From positions 62,001 through 126,000 of the forward strand of contig CAYJKT010000002.1 in assembly GCA_964370775.1 (NCBI GenBank): a stretch of DNA of 64,000 nucleotides, read 5' to 3'. Below are positions 35,447 through 44,941 of this stretch, one piece after another. Origin of the DNA: SIG603 sp964370775. Lineage in GTDB: Bacteria > Bacillota > Clostridia > Oscillospirales > Acutalibacteraceae. How positions within the stretch are numbered: position 1 is the stretch's first letter; each line of letters begins with the position of its first letter. A program made the position numbers and the translations under genes. The notes under the pieces are model-generated. The model worked only from the letters and a program-made list of their open reading frames with translations, did no database searches and was not told the DNA's origin.

Positions 35447-38400
35447 ATGAATAAAATATTTAAAAAATCAATGTCATGGTTAATGGTTTTGGCTTTAACA
35501 GTACAAACAATTCCTTTTTCTAACAACAGTACAGTTTTTGCGGCTGAAACATTAGTAAATGACTTGCCAGAGAAAATAGAGATAGATGTTGATGATTACA
35601 TTAAACTTTCTGTTTCTAAAGAAAACGGAGGATTTTTAATTGATACTGGCGAGGGTGACAAGCTAGAAGCAGAGGATGATAATAAATTCTTGATGTACCC
35701 AGATGAATATTATGACACCTCTTACACCTCCTTTAAAATAACAGAAGAAAACGGTTCTTCAAAAGATTATATTTTCGGTAGAGAATATGGATTTTTGGGA
35801 ATGTCCAGCGAAATGATTTCAACAGAAATACAAAACGGAAACACAGTTGTATCAAAATGGAAACTAAACGACTTGGTGTTTACACAAACATTGGTTGTTC
35901 TAAACGAAGCAAATGTGTCGCACGGTATGGTTGAAATATCCTACACAGTAGAAAACACAGGAAACACAAATTACTCTGATATCAAGGCTCGTATCCTTTT
36001 GGATACAGCCCTTGGGTATCAAGATTACGGATATTACGAACTGCCAACAGGCGAATTCGGTGCAGGCGAGAAATACACAACAGTAGAATCAGAGGTGTTG
36101 CTTGATAATGCTGGGGGTAAAGCTTATGACAGTATGTTTTTTGTGTATGACGATTTGGTTAACCCAAAAGTTAGAGCATATACAGTTAATGCTAATGTAG
36201 GTAACGAGACTATAGAACCTACTGAAATAGCTTTCGGTCACTGGCAAAATTTCTCTAATCAAGTTTTCGATTTCACACCTCAAGAAGATTTGTTTTTCAC
36301 AAACCCATATAATATAGAGAACATGACTGCTGACAGTGCGTATGCATTATACTTTGACATGGGCGCAGTGGCATCAGGACAATCTTCAAAAATTGCTACT
36401 AACTATGGTATATTCTCTAATAGTGATGAAACAGGAAATAACGATATTATTATTAATTTCTCTAAAACTCCTGCTCCATTAGCACTAGACCCTAACAGTA
36501 GCGAACCACAATATACAAATGGTGGCGCTTTTGAAATTGCATTTCAATTGCAAAATCAAAGCGAAGCTGATATAGAAGATGTTTGGCTAGACGTTAAACT
36601 GCAAGCAGGCGTAAGCATTGCAGACGGTGAGGAATATTCAGAAAGAATAGAAGTTGGCAAAATCAACAGATTAGGAAATGCAGACTATTCCCTTAACCTT
36701 GTAGCAACTGCAGAAAACGAGATTTCTGACTATAGAAGTATTGTTATTCAAGCCTATAAAGGAACAACACCTATTTCATCAGCACAAGAGATTTACGTGT
36801 TCTGCCCAGGTATTGGAACAGACGGTGTGGTTGTAAACTCTTTAACACCTGAGATAATATACAATGAGCTTGAAAGAGATATTTTTATATCAATGGCAGG
36901 TACTGGTGCAGTTAAAAACAAAGGTGATTACGACCTAAAACTTATCAACACCAACACAAAAGAAGAATACATTGTTCCTCCGAGTGACATAACAGTGTTT
37001 ACAGGAGATAACTCTGTGCAAATTCATTTAGAACACGAAATGACTCCTGGAGCTTGGAGTGTGCTATTTGATTTTAAAGACGAAACTGCTGATGATGTTA
37101 CAAGTGGAAGCTTAACTTTCTCTGTAACAGATGACCCTAAATTTAAGCCTAATACTTATGGATTGGTGACAATTGAGAGAGATTCTACAAGTGGTGACGA
37201 AAGAAATAATTATTCAATTAAAATATACAAAGACGAAGAAGAATATAGCAAATTAAACACAGATCCTAACAATTTAACAATGCTAGAATTCAGAGGTCTA
37301 TTTACTGTTAAAGAAGGTACAAAAGACGACCCTAAAGAACTTATCGGAATTTCTGATGTTTTAGCAGATGGAACTGTCCAAAACACAATGGTTATTAGTA
37401 ATACTTTAGATGTTGAAGATGGTATAATCACAATTACCAATGAAGACGACACCATTAATGTTGACATGGATGCAAAAATTTATACAACAGGTGCAAGAAC
37501 AGTGGTTTGGAATGGTGTTTGTGCGATTTCAAGTTTTGAAGACGGCGAACAAATGGAGTTGCTACAATATAACTACGACGGTAAAGTAGTTGGTAGTGAT
37601 ATTGGTGAAATGGAAAACAGTGTTGCTAATACAAATGCAATTACCTTAATTTGGCCAGGAGCTGCAAGTACAGCACAAACTATAGGCGGCGTATTAATGG
37701 AGCTTCGTTATGGACAGTTTGGGCAAATGGCAACTGAAAGAGGAACAGTGACATCAAGTACCCCAAAAGTTCCAGTTTTAGCATTCGGTGCACAATTATC
37801 ACCAGATTTATTAGTGCCATCTAGTTATTGGTCAAGTGGTGCAGAAGCTAATAATCTTTCACAAATGGAACAACGACAAATGGATTTAGTTAATGATTCA
37901 GCTAATCCATATTACGAAGCAAAAGCATTAAGAGATATTCAAGACAAATATGCAAGCGCACAAGAAAACCACGAAAACTGGTCTAACGCAAAATTAGGAC
38001 TATATGTTCACGATATACTTTTTAGTGGTGGATTTGTAGGCTTTAACGCAAGCATTGAGGTTGGAATACCAGCGTATGTTGACGGTATGCCGTCGCTAGA
38101 AGGTCAATTAGACCTTAAAGTTATTAACAATGAATGGGAATTTGGCGTAAATGGTGCTGCTGACCTTGCTGTTGTGTCAATGGAGGGTAGCCTTAAGCTA
38201 AAAAGCTATAACGGAATTCCTGTACCAGACTCAGTCTACTTCTTTGTGGGTGGATTTAGCCCAGGTATAAACGTAGACGGATTTGGAGTATTTTGGATTC
38301 AAGGCGCAGGTGGAGGATTCTCTGATTTATACTCAACTATCTTCCCAACATCAAAAATACCTCCTCTAACCTTGCTTATAAGTGGTCAGTTCGGTTTATT

Positions 38401-41257
38401 CGGAGTACTAACCACAAGAGCGGACTTAGGTTTATCGTTAAGAGGAATAGATGCAACGCTATCTGAGATAGGCGTAAATGGAGTTACTGTTATAGACAAA
38501 ATGGGATTAGCAGTTAACTGGTATCCAGAGATACGACTATATGCAGGAATAGACATAACTATACTTAATGCAATTTTAGGCTCAGGTTATCTTGTGCTTG
38601 AAGAAGACCAAGTAGAGAACGAATGGTTCTGGGAAGGTTTTGCAAGAGTAACTGTTAAAATTCCTGATTATGTTCCAGTTGTTGGTGACATTGAAATCGG
38701 TAACATTGGACTTGGAATGGACGTTGATAAAGCGTGGGGAAGCATGAATGTGCTAGATGTAGATTTAGGGCTAACCTACGATTGGTACGCAGGTTCAGTA
38801 GAGTTTTCTACAGGAAAGTATAATGTTCCAGAACCTACCTATGACCTGATTTCTACTAGAAATAATACACCAACTGTTAGGGTAATGAACATTGGTACAC
38901 CTTTAGCTACTTTCTCTAGAATTAATGAAAGTACAGATAGATATATACATCAGTTACCAATTCCAGTAGAGAATGATAATGATGTATTGGCAGAGGTAGC
39001 ATTTGTAGCAGACAGTGTTGCAGAAGCTGAAAAAATTGCTGAAAACTTAACAGTAGTTTCAACTGATGGAGATGAAAGAACATTAGTTTGGGACGATGGC
39101 GATGGAACAACCCCAAATGCAAACGCAATGCTTGTTACTACTCAAAACGGTAGTGTTGTGGATGCTAAAGTAATACTATCATTCTCAGAAAGTGGCGACT
39201 TTAATAAAACTTGGGAGATAGGAATTGATGCAAACTCAACTCTATCAAACATTACATTAGAACGCTTACCAAGCATTGACTCTGCTACAGTTACAAATAA
39301 CTCCATAGAAATTACAGGTGATTTATCAGAAATGAAAACTGTAAAAGTATTTGCAAAAACAGATGATATGGTTTATCCTTTAGCAGAAGTAGAAAGTCCT
39401 AGTGGAAACACAACAACATTAACACTAAATCCGTCTCAAACTTTACCGACTGGCACATATCAAGTTGAAGTTGTGGCTGAGACAATAGAGCAAACTTCTA
39501 ATCCAATAATATTAGCAGATGGAAATTTTGTACACACAAACCCTCACCAACCGAATGCACCAACACTAGAAGCAGCGACATTAGGTGGAGACTTCACAAT
39601 TGATGTACCAGTGACACCAAAAGGTGAGATAGACGGATACCAAGCTACTATATATGAAGTTAACGCAGACGGTTCAAAAACGGCAGTTCAAGATTTCCCA
39701 AGACAAAATATAGAATACAACAGCGAAGATAATGTGATTGTTGTTGGTGGTAGCTACACAGTTATAAAAGGTGATGACGAAAGCTCTACAGAGACAGAAG
39801 TTATCAGTTTGGAAGCTGGCAAAAAATATGTGGTTGGTATACAATCATATAACGAAGCAGAAGTAATAGATGACCCTGAAAATGTCATAGCGATATTGTC
39901 AGAGGAAGTTTTGTCAAACGAGCTTACAATGGTAGCACCACAAAAGACAGAGATAAGTTTGGAGCTTGCTAATTCTAAACTGCTTACAAGTGATGTTATG
40001 CCTAGTGATGGAGAAGTGACTCATAGTTATCAAACAGTAAACAGTGACGACATAAGCGTAACAGTTTCTGCAACAAACGGAACTGTTGTTAAAGGTCAAT
40101 ACAGCCTTGACGGTGGCGAGCTGAAAGATTGGAATGTAGGTAACACAATTACAGCAAGAGACTTGCAATCTGGTATGCATACATTGTCTTTCACAGGAGA
40201 AAACAACACAGGAGACACAGTGTTCTCTACAATAGCATTTAATGTTGACACAGTTGCACCTAAACTACTGATATCTTCAGAGATAAACGGTTTCTTTAAC
40301 AATAGTGATTTAGGAACTGAGCTTACAATTAGTGGAATAAGTGAAACAGATGCGACACTTTATGCGATGGTAGAAGGCGAAAATAAAACAGAATTAACTG
40401 TTAACAGTACAGACGGAAGCTTTACAATTGATATACCTCTTGACAGAACAAAAGCTTACCAAAATGTACAATTAAAAGCAGTAGATAAATCAGGCAATGA
40501 GAGTAAATTGGTATCAATTCCACTGGTTAATGCAAAGCTTTCTGCTGAGACAGCGAATTACTCAATATATCAAAACGGTACAGATGTTACTAACACAGAA
40601 ATCGAAAGCACTTATGGTGTATTCTCGCTAGTGTTAACAGCAGATAATGGCGAAGTTATAACAATAAATGACGACAGCATTGTAACTGCAAATGAAGTTA
40701 ACTGGACAGTTACTCCAAAAGAAGGTAATGCAAGTATTGCTAATGGTAAACTGACTACTGACTTTGGTGCTACAGGTATACTAAGTGCAAATATAGACGG
40801 CTACATAGTCTCTGTTGGATACAATGCAGTTGTGCCTGTAATTACAGAGGGCGAAAACCAAACAATTACCCAAGGTGAGCCTATAACATTTACTTCTAGT
40901 GGTTTATTTAGTGATTACCTAGAGACAAAAGTAGATGGAAAAACAGTAGATGGAAACTATATTACGTTGAATTCAGGAAGTACTATAGTTACATTAAGTG
41001 GTGATTTTACAAATACTTTAACACCAGGAGAGCATACAGTAAGCCTAGTGTTTAACACAGGTGAAGCAACTACTACATTTACAGTACTGGCAAAATCTAC
41101 TGATAATAATGGTGGAACAGACTCTGGTACAGGAACCGATACGGATAATCCTGATACAGGAGATAGCTCTAACATTGGATTATTACTAATGATTATCGCT
41201 ATATGTGGATTAGCTCTGATTGTTATACTTAAAAAAAGAAGTACAAATAGCAAATAA
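35447..41257 (+). CDS. Giant wall-anchored surface protein (1936 residues, NPDTG sorting signal)
   Basis: The start is ATG 35447 with GAGGAGA upstream; an in-frame GTG at 35435 has no site. Signal peptide at about 1-31 (MNKIFKKSMSWLMVLALTVQ, cleavage near FAA-ET). The N-terminal third has beta-sandwich-like segments, a central portion (about 750-1170) is glycine-rich with long hydrophobic strands (for example GLFGVLTTRADLGLSLRGID), and the C-terminal part carries Ig/fibronectin-like modules (VDTVAPKLLIS, VDKSGNESKLV). The end reads NPDTG, a hydrophobic stretch of about 20 residues (IGLLLMIIAICGLALIVIL) and KKRSTNSK, a sortase sorting signal in which L is replaced by N. It is translationally close to the preceding giant protein and both mature N-termini share NDLPE. 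Confidence 0.88.
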   Translation: MNKIFKKSMSWLMVLALTVQTIPFSNNSTVFAAETLVNDLPEKIEIDVDDYIKLSVSKENGGFLIDTGEGDKLEAEDDNKFLMYPDEYYDTSYTSFKITEENGSSKDYIFGREYGFLGMSSEMISTEIQNGNTVVSKWKLNDLVFTQTLVVLNEANVSHGMVEISYTVENTGNTNYSDIKARILLDTALGYQDYGYYELPTGEFGAGEKYTTVESEVLLDNAGGKAYDSMFFVYDDLVNPKVRAYTVNANVGNETIEPTEIAFGHWQNFSNQVFDFTPQEDLFFTNPYNIENMTADSAYALYFDMGAVASGQSSKIATNYGIFSNSDETGNNDIIINFSKTPAPLALDPNSSEPQYTNGGAFEIAFQLQNQSEADIEDVWLDVKLQAGVSIADGEEYSERIEVGKINRLGNADYSLNLVATAENEISDYRSIVIQAYKGTTPISSAQEIYVFCPGIGTDGVVVNSLTPEIIYNELERDIFISMAGTGAVKNKGDYDLKLINTNTKEEYIVPPSDITVFTGDNSVQIHLEHEMTPGAWSVLFDFKDETADDVTSGSLTFSVTDDPKFKPNTYGLVTIERDSTSGDERNNYSIKIYKDEEEYSKLNTDPNNLTMLEFRGLFTVKEGTKDDPKELIGISDVLADGTVQNTMVISNTLDVEDGIITITNEDDTINVDMDAKIYTTGARTVVWNGVCAISSFEDGEQMELLQYNYDGKVVGSDIGEMENSVANTNAITLIWPGAASTAQTIGGVLMELRYGQFGQMATERGTVTSSTPKVPVLAFGAQLSPDLLVPSSYWSSGAEANNLSQMEQRQMDLVNDSANPYYEAKALRDIQDKYASAQENHENWSNAKLGLYVHDILFSGGFVGFNASIEVGIPAYVDGMPSLEGQLDLKVINNEWEFGVNGAADLAVVSMEGSLKLKSYNGIPVPDSVYFFVGGFSPGINVDGFGVFWIQGAGGGFSDLYSTIFPTSKIPPLTLLISGQFGLFGVLTTRADLGLSLRGIDATLSEIGVNGVTVIDKMGLAVNWYPEIRLYAGIDITILNAILGSGYLVLEEDQVENEWFWEGFARVTVKIPDYVPVVGDIEIGNIGLGMDVDKAWGSMNVLDVDLGLTYDWYAGSVEFSTGKYNVPEPTYDLISTRNNTPTVRVMNIGTPLATFSRINESTDRYIHQLPIPVENDNDVLAEVAFVADSVAEAEKIAENLTVVSTDGDERTLVWDDGDGTTPNANAMLVTTQNGSVVDAKVILSFSESGDFNKTWEIGIDANSTLSNITLERLPSIDSATVTNNSIEITGDLSEMKTVKVFAKTDDMVYPLAEVESPSGNTTTLTLNPSQTLPTGTYQVEVVAETIEQTSNPIILADGNFVHTNPHQPNAPTLEAATLGGDFTIDVPVTPKGEIDGYQATIYEVNADGSKTAVQDFPRQNIEYNSEDNVIVVGGSYTVIKGDDESSTETEVISLEAGKKYVVGIQSYNEAEVIDDPENVIAILSEEVLSNELTMVAPQKTEISLELANSKLLTSDVMPSDGEVTHSYQTVNSDDISVTVSATNGTVVKGQYSLDGGELKDWNVGNTITARDLQSGMHTLSFTGENNTGDTVFSTIAFNVDTVAPKLLISSEINGFFNNSDLGTELTISGISETDATLYAMVEGENKTELTVNSTDGSFTIDIPLDRTKAYQNVQLKAVDKSGNESKLVSIPLVNAKLSAETANYSIYQNGTDVTNTEIESTYGVFSLVLTADNGEVITINDDSIVTANEVNWTVTPKEGNASIANGKLTTDFGATGILSANIDGYIVSVGYNAVVPVITEGENQTITQGEPITFTSSGLFSDYLETKVDGKTVDGNYITLNSGSTIVTLSGDFTNTLTPGEHTVSLVFNTGEATTTFTVLAKSTDNNGGTDSGTGTDTDNPDTGDSSNIGLLLMIIAICGLALIVILKKRSTNSK

Positions 41258-41307
41258 AAATAGAATATCATATAATTAATGGCTTTGCACTTTTTGCGCA
41301 AAGTAAT

Positions 41308-41363
41308 CAACCGTATTAAATCTGAACCAAATTAATTGGACAAGATATAATACGGTTGTTTTT
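41308..41363 (+). terminator. Terminator after the surface-protein operon
   Basis: CAACCGTATTA (41308-41318) pairs with TAATACGGTTG (41348-41358), 11 bp with a 29-base loop, followed by TTTTT. Confidence 0.65.
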
Positions 41364-41569
41364 ATGCCTGAATTACTAAAATTTACACATCGTTCTTTAC
41401 TGTTTTTCTCATAACTGAAATCTACATGTAATTATTATGTACGATTATGTGCAAGCGTCAATCTCTTTAGCAGATTTACATCTACAAGGAAGTTATTAGC
41501 TATCAATACAAAGAAAATCTGTGTGAGTATAAAGTTTCGCATTGAATTAGTTAAAAAATATAGATAAAC
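41364..41569. other. Intergenic stretch without recognisable gene
   Basis: AT-rich, no ORF with a ribosome site on either strand. It separates the surface-protein operon from the convergent AraC-type regulator gene. Nothing else seen. Confidence 0.5.
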
Positions 41570-43759
41570 TTATTTGTCGCGATTTTTATGACTATCAGCA
41601 AACTGCTTTGGCGTAACTCCGTAAACATTTTTAAACTTGCGTATAAAACTAGAGGAACTTAGATAGCCGATTTCTTCGGTAATCTTATTGATAGAATAAT
41701 CTGTGGTTATCAGAAGCTCTTTTGCTTTTTCGAGCCTCAGCTTTGTAACATGAGATATAAGTGTAGTACCTGTTTGAGATTTATAGTAGTTACTAATATT
41801 AGCCAAAGTCATATTAAAGTGAGAAGCTAAATTCTCAATAGAAAAGTCTATGACAAGATAGTTTTCGTTTATATATGAATTGATTTTATCGATAAACTCT
41901 AGTTTGTCTTTTCTCTGATTTTCACTGATATAGTTATGTTCGCTAGTGCATAAAAGCCTTACCAAATTAATAACATCATCACAGTTGTTTAGGTCAGCCA
42001 TTAATGAAACATAAGTATTGTAGAAGTTTTTGTCGATATTAGGCATTTTAGCAGTTTTTAGTAAATTAGAAAGAATGCTCAACAAGTCATAACAAATGCT
42101 TCTTGCGTAAAATAAAGGACAATTTGTATTTTTTATGTAGTCTTCAATCTGAGATAACGCACTAAGAGCCATTTTTAAGTTGTTATTGCTAAAGGCTGCT
42201 TGAAATTTTTCAATTAATAGATACGGATAATCGGAATGTTGATTGTCAAATGTAATGGTATCTTGGTATACAATACTGTCTGGACCTTTAATAAATACAT
42301 AGTCAAATGCAATCACGGCTTCTTTATATGAGGTAGTAACTAAACTCAAACTAGAATATATTCCACCGACACCAAAAGACACTGTATCAGTGTCAAAAAT
42401 TTGGGATAATTCACGCTGTAATGTCTGTAAAGTTGACGGCAAGCTTAACTTATCTAGCTCATTTAAAGAAGCAATAAATACAAATTTATTCTGTGTGTCG
42501 GTACATAGATAACCTTTTATATATTTGTTGAAACATTTTTCTATATAATTAATAGGTGTAGAATTTTGATTTTTGATAGAGGTAAAACATATAACACAAT
42601 AGTAATCTGAATTAAGATAAATGTTAAACGGCTCTGCCTCGGAATTAAATTTATCACTGCTGTCAAACGATCCTCTTAACAGACGTTGAAAAAGATGAGC
42701 TCTTGAAGAAATTGAAGAGCTATGTATTAGATATTCATTTTGACTAATTAGGTAATCAAAAGAGCCTTGGATAAGTTCAAAATTCAGCTGTTTTTTATCG
42801 GTATTAATATTAGATATTTTATCTAATATATGCTTTATTGGTGAGTAATTCGTTTTTAAGCTGTATTTTATAACAAAAAATTCAAAAATAAAGGTTAGCA
42901 CTATAATGCTATACAAAAGTATGTTGCTAACAGAAATATCAGTTAAAACATCACTTAACGATGAAACACTGATATATTTCAATGCAAAATTGTCGGAATC
43001 ATATATATTTATTATATTAGAAGCATGAGCAAAATTATTTTCATTAGTGTTTTGAATTACCTTAAGCAAGTCGTTATCAAAGTTAGAACTAGAATATACT
43101 GCTTCATTATTAGAATTAATAACAGAAATTGCAGATAGATTTTCATCTTTGATTAAAATGTTGTTTATATATGAAAGATCCAAAAAGAACAATAGCTTAG
43201 AATCTTCATCGCTGTTATATGTGTTAAATTTAATAGACAAAACTAAGGTTTCATCATCTAATTTCATAAAATTCATCGTGCTTTCATTATTGGAAAACCT
43301 AGCTATAAAATTATATATTTTTGTGGTTCCAATAGTTTCTGTCGGGAAGTAATTTTCGACAAAAGATGCAATTCTATGGCTAGAGGTATTAGAGAAGATA
43401 TATTCATCATTTTGATTATAAAACACTATTGAGGAAATAAAGGTATTTGTAAGTGTATATTTATTTAACTCATCAATTAAAGTAGAGGTAGTTATTACAT
43501 CATCGGTATCTTTGAGCAGAGTAAGGTCTTTATCCAAGTTGATTGAGTCTACAATTTTACTGCACTCGTTAAAATAATTATCCAAAATATATGATACTTC
43601 TTTTAACTGTTTTGCATTTTCACTTTCTACACTCTCTCTGAAAGTAGGTAACAAAAATATTTGTATATACAAAAACAATAAGAAAAATGGTATTAGCAAA
43701 ACTATTATGTATGAAATTAAGTATTTGCTAAAAATAGAAGAAAACTTTTTGTTCATCAT
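41570..43759 (-). CDS. Membrane-bound AraC-type regulator (extracytoplasmic sensor plus HTH)
   Basis: 729 residues. An N-terminal membrane segment (ISYIIVLLIPFFLLFLYIQI, about 14-33), an extracytoplasmic sensor region to about residue 270, a second membrane segment (ILLYSIIVLTFIFEFFVI, about 275-292), a cytoplasmic region, and a C-terminal AraC pair (about 625-725: FSIENLASHFNMTLANISNY, then ITEEIGYLSSSSFIRKFKNV and GVTPKQFAD). This architecture is common next to LplB/YtcP-type importers in Clostridia and Paenibacillus. It is divergent from the SDR-SBP-permease-GH117 operon and is probably its activator. AAGGA precedes the double ATG. Confidence 0.9.
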   Translation of the reverse strand: MMNKKFSSIFSKYLISYIIVLLIPFFLLFLYIQIFLLPTFRESVESENAKQLKEVSYILDNYFNECSKIVDSINLDKDLTLLKDTDDVITTSTLIDELNKYTLTNTFISSIVFYNQNDEYIFSNTSSHRIASFVENYFPTETIGTTKIYNFIARFSNNESTMNFMKLDDETLVLSIKFNTYNSDEDSKLLFFLDLSYINNILIKDENLSAISVINSNNEAVYSSSNFDNDLLKVIQNTNENNFAHASNIINIYDSDNFALKYISVSSLSDVLTDISVSNILLYSIIVLTFIFEFFVIKYSLKTNYSPIKHILDKISNINTDKKQLNFELIQGSFDYLISQNEYLIHSSSISSRAHLFQRLLRGSFDSSDKFNSEAEPFNIYLNSDYYCVICFTSIKNQNSTPINYIEKCFNKYIKGYLCTDTQNKFVFIASLNELDKLSLPSTLQTLQRELSQIFDTDTVSFGVGGIYSSLSLVTTSYKEAVIAFDYVFIKGPDSIVYQDTITFDNQHSDYPYLLIEKFQAAFSNNNLKMALSALSQIEDYIKNTNCPLFYARSICYDLLSILSNLLKTAKMPNIDKNFYNTYVSLMADLNNCDDVINLVRLLCTSEHNYISENQRKDKLEFIDKINSYINENYLVIDFSIENLASHFNMTLANISNYYKSQTGTTLISHVTKLRLEKAKELLITTDYSINKITEEIGYLSSSSFIRKFKNVYGVTPKQFADSHKNRDK

Positions 43760-44016
43760 ATACCGTCCTTAATTTAGTTTACATATCAAATTATACAATA
43801 AACATGAGATATATGCAAGAATTTTACGTTATATTTAGCAAGAATCATGTGAAAAAGGCATATAGTAATAACAAAAAACACAGGAATAATCACTTTTTAT
43901 TGAATATCATTTGAAAATAGCATATAATTAAAAATTGCATATATTATAGTTTTTTGTTGATAAATGAACTAAATACAGTTAAATTTAATTATAGCACATA
44001 GTAAAAAAATCATCTA

Positions 44017-44045
44017 TTTACAAAATGACTAATCTAATATACAAT
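44017..44045 (+). promoter_or_regulatory. Promoter of the SDR-importer-GH117 operon
   Basis: TTTACA (44017-44022), a 17-base spacer and TACAAT (44040-44045), 38 bases before the SDR ATG. The rest of the divergent region 43760-44016 is AT-rich with no gene and would hold regulator sites. Confidence 0.65.
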
Positions 44046-44083
44046 CGTTGTAAAGACAAATCGAATTTAACGGGGGACAAGAC

Positions 44084-44914
44084 ATGTATAACTTAAAAAG
44101 TCAAATATGTGTGGTTGCAGGAGCTTCTTCCGGAATAGGAAGACAAATAGCATTAGAACTTAGTAAATGTGGAGCTACTGTAATATGTGCAGCTAGACGA
44201 ACTGAAATGTTGAAAGAAACTATAGAACAAATAAACTCAAGTGGTGGTGTAGCCGAAGTATACACTTGTGATTTTAAAGTGCCAAGCGAAGTAGAAAAGC
44301 TTGCTTCTTATGTTAAAGAAAAATACAAAAGAATAGATCTTTGGATGAATGGAATTGGCGTTAACACAGCAATGGGTATTACATGGGATTTAGATTTTGA
44401 TGAATGGTTTAGCGATTTAGACGGAAATTTAAGAACATGTTACATAGGAACAAAATGTGCGATTAATGTAATGAAAGACCAAAAAGACGGACGAATTATA
44501 AATATGTCTGGTGGTGGAGTAGTTAAACCAGAGGCATATAACAGTGCTTATGCATGTTCTAAAACTGCAATAGTTAGATTTACAGAATGTGTTGCACTAG
44601 AGCTACAAAAAGAAAATCTTCCATTAAAAATTTTTGCTTTTGGCCCAGGGCTTATAAGAACAGAGAGAACAGTAGAACTTGTTGAAAAACCTGAAACGCT
44701 TAAATTTATGCCAGGCATTATAGATGCTATCAGAAATGACACCTGCACAAGCATTGAAAAACCTGCTGAGTTTGTAACTTTTATTGCTAGTGGAGCTGTG
44801 GATAAACTACAGGGTTGCTTGCTAGCTACTTATATGGATAAAGATGAGCTTATTGAAGACACAGATAAAATTGTTGAAAACGGTGCATATAAAATCATCG
44901 TTAAAAATAAATAA
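44084..44914 (+). CDS. Short-chain dehydrogenase/reductase
   Basis: 276 residues, classical SDR Rossmann fold. Cofactor motif GASSGIGRQIALEL (about 12-25), with AARRTEM after the second strand favouring NADP, NGIGVN in place of NNAG, serine of NMSGGG, and the catalytic YACSK at about 155-159. A GPGLIRTERT segment follows. It oxidises or reduces a small hydroxyl/keto substrate, not identifiable by sequence. It leads the operon with an SBP, two permeases and a GH117-like hydrolase, so a sugar released by that enzyme is a reasonable guess. Confidence 0.9.
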   Translation: MYNLKSQICVVAGASSGIGRQIALELSKCGATVICAARRTEMLKETIEQINSSGGVAEVYTCDFKVPSEVEKLASYVKEKYKRIDLWMNGIGVNTAMGITWDLDFDEWFSDLDGNLRTCYIGTKCAINVMKDQKDGRIINMSGGGVVKPEAYNSAYACSKTAIVRFTECVALELQKENLPLKIFAFGPGLIRTERTVELVEKPETLKFMPGIIDAIRNDTCTSIEKPAEFVTFIASGAVDKLQGCLLATYMDKDELIEDTDKIVENGAYKIIVKNK

Positions 44915-44941
44915 AATTAAAATAGAGAGGGACAAACAATT

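Noticed and set aside
27930..41257. Possible phage tail or toxin (Rhs-like) genes for the two giant proteins
   Set aside because: No YD repeats, no tail modules and no toxin tip; signal peptides plus Ig-like modules and a sorting signal indicate surface proteins.
41364..41569. Possible transposase remnant before the AraC-type gene
   Set aside because: Short stretches read as peptide but no frame is sustained and no inverted repeats or target duplications are visible.
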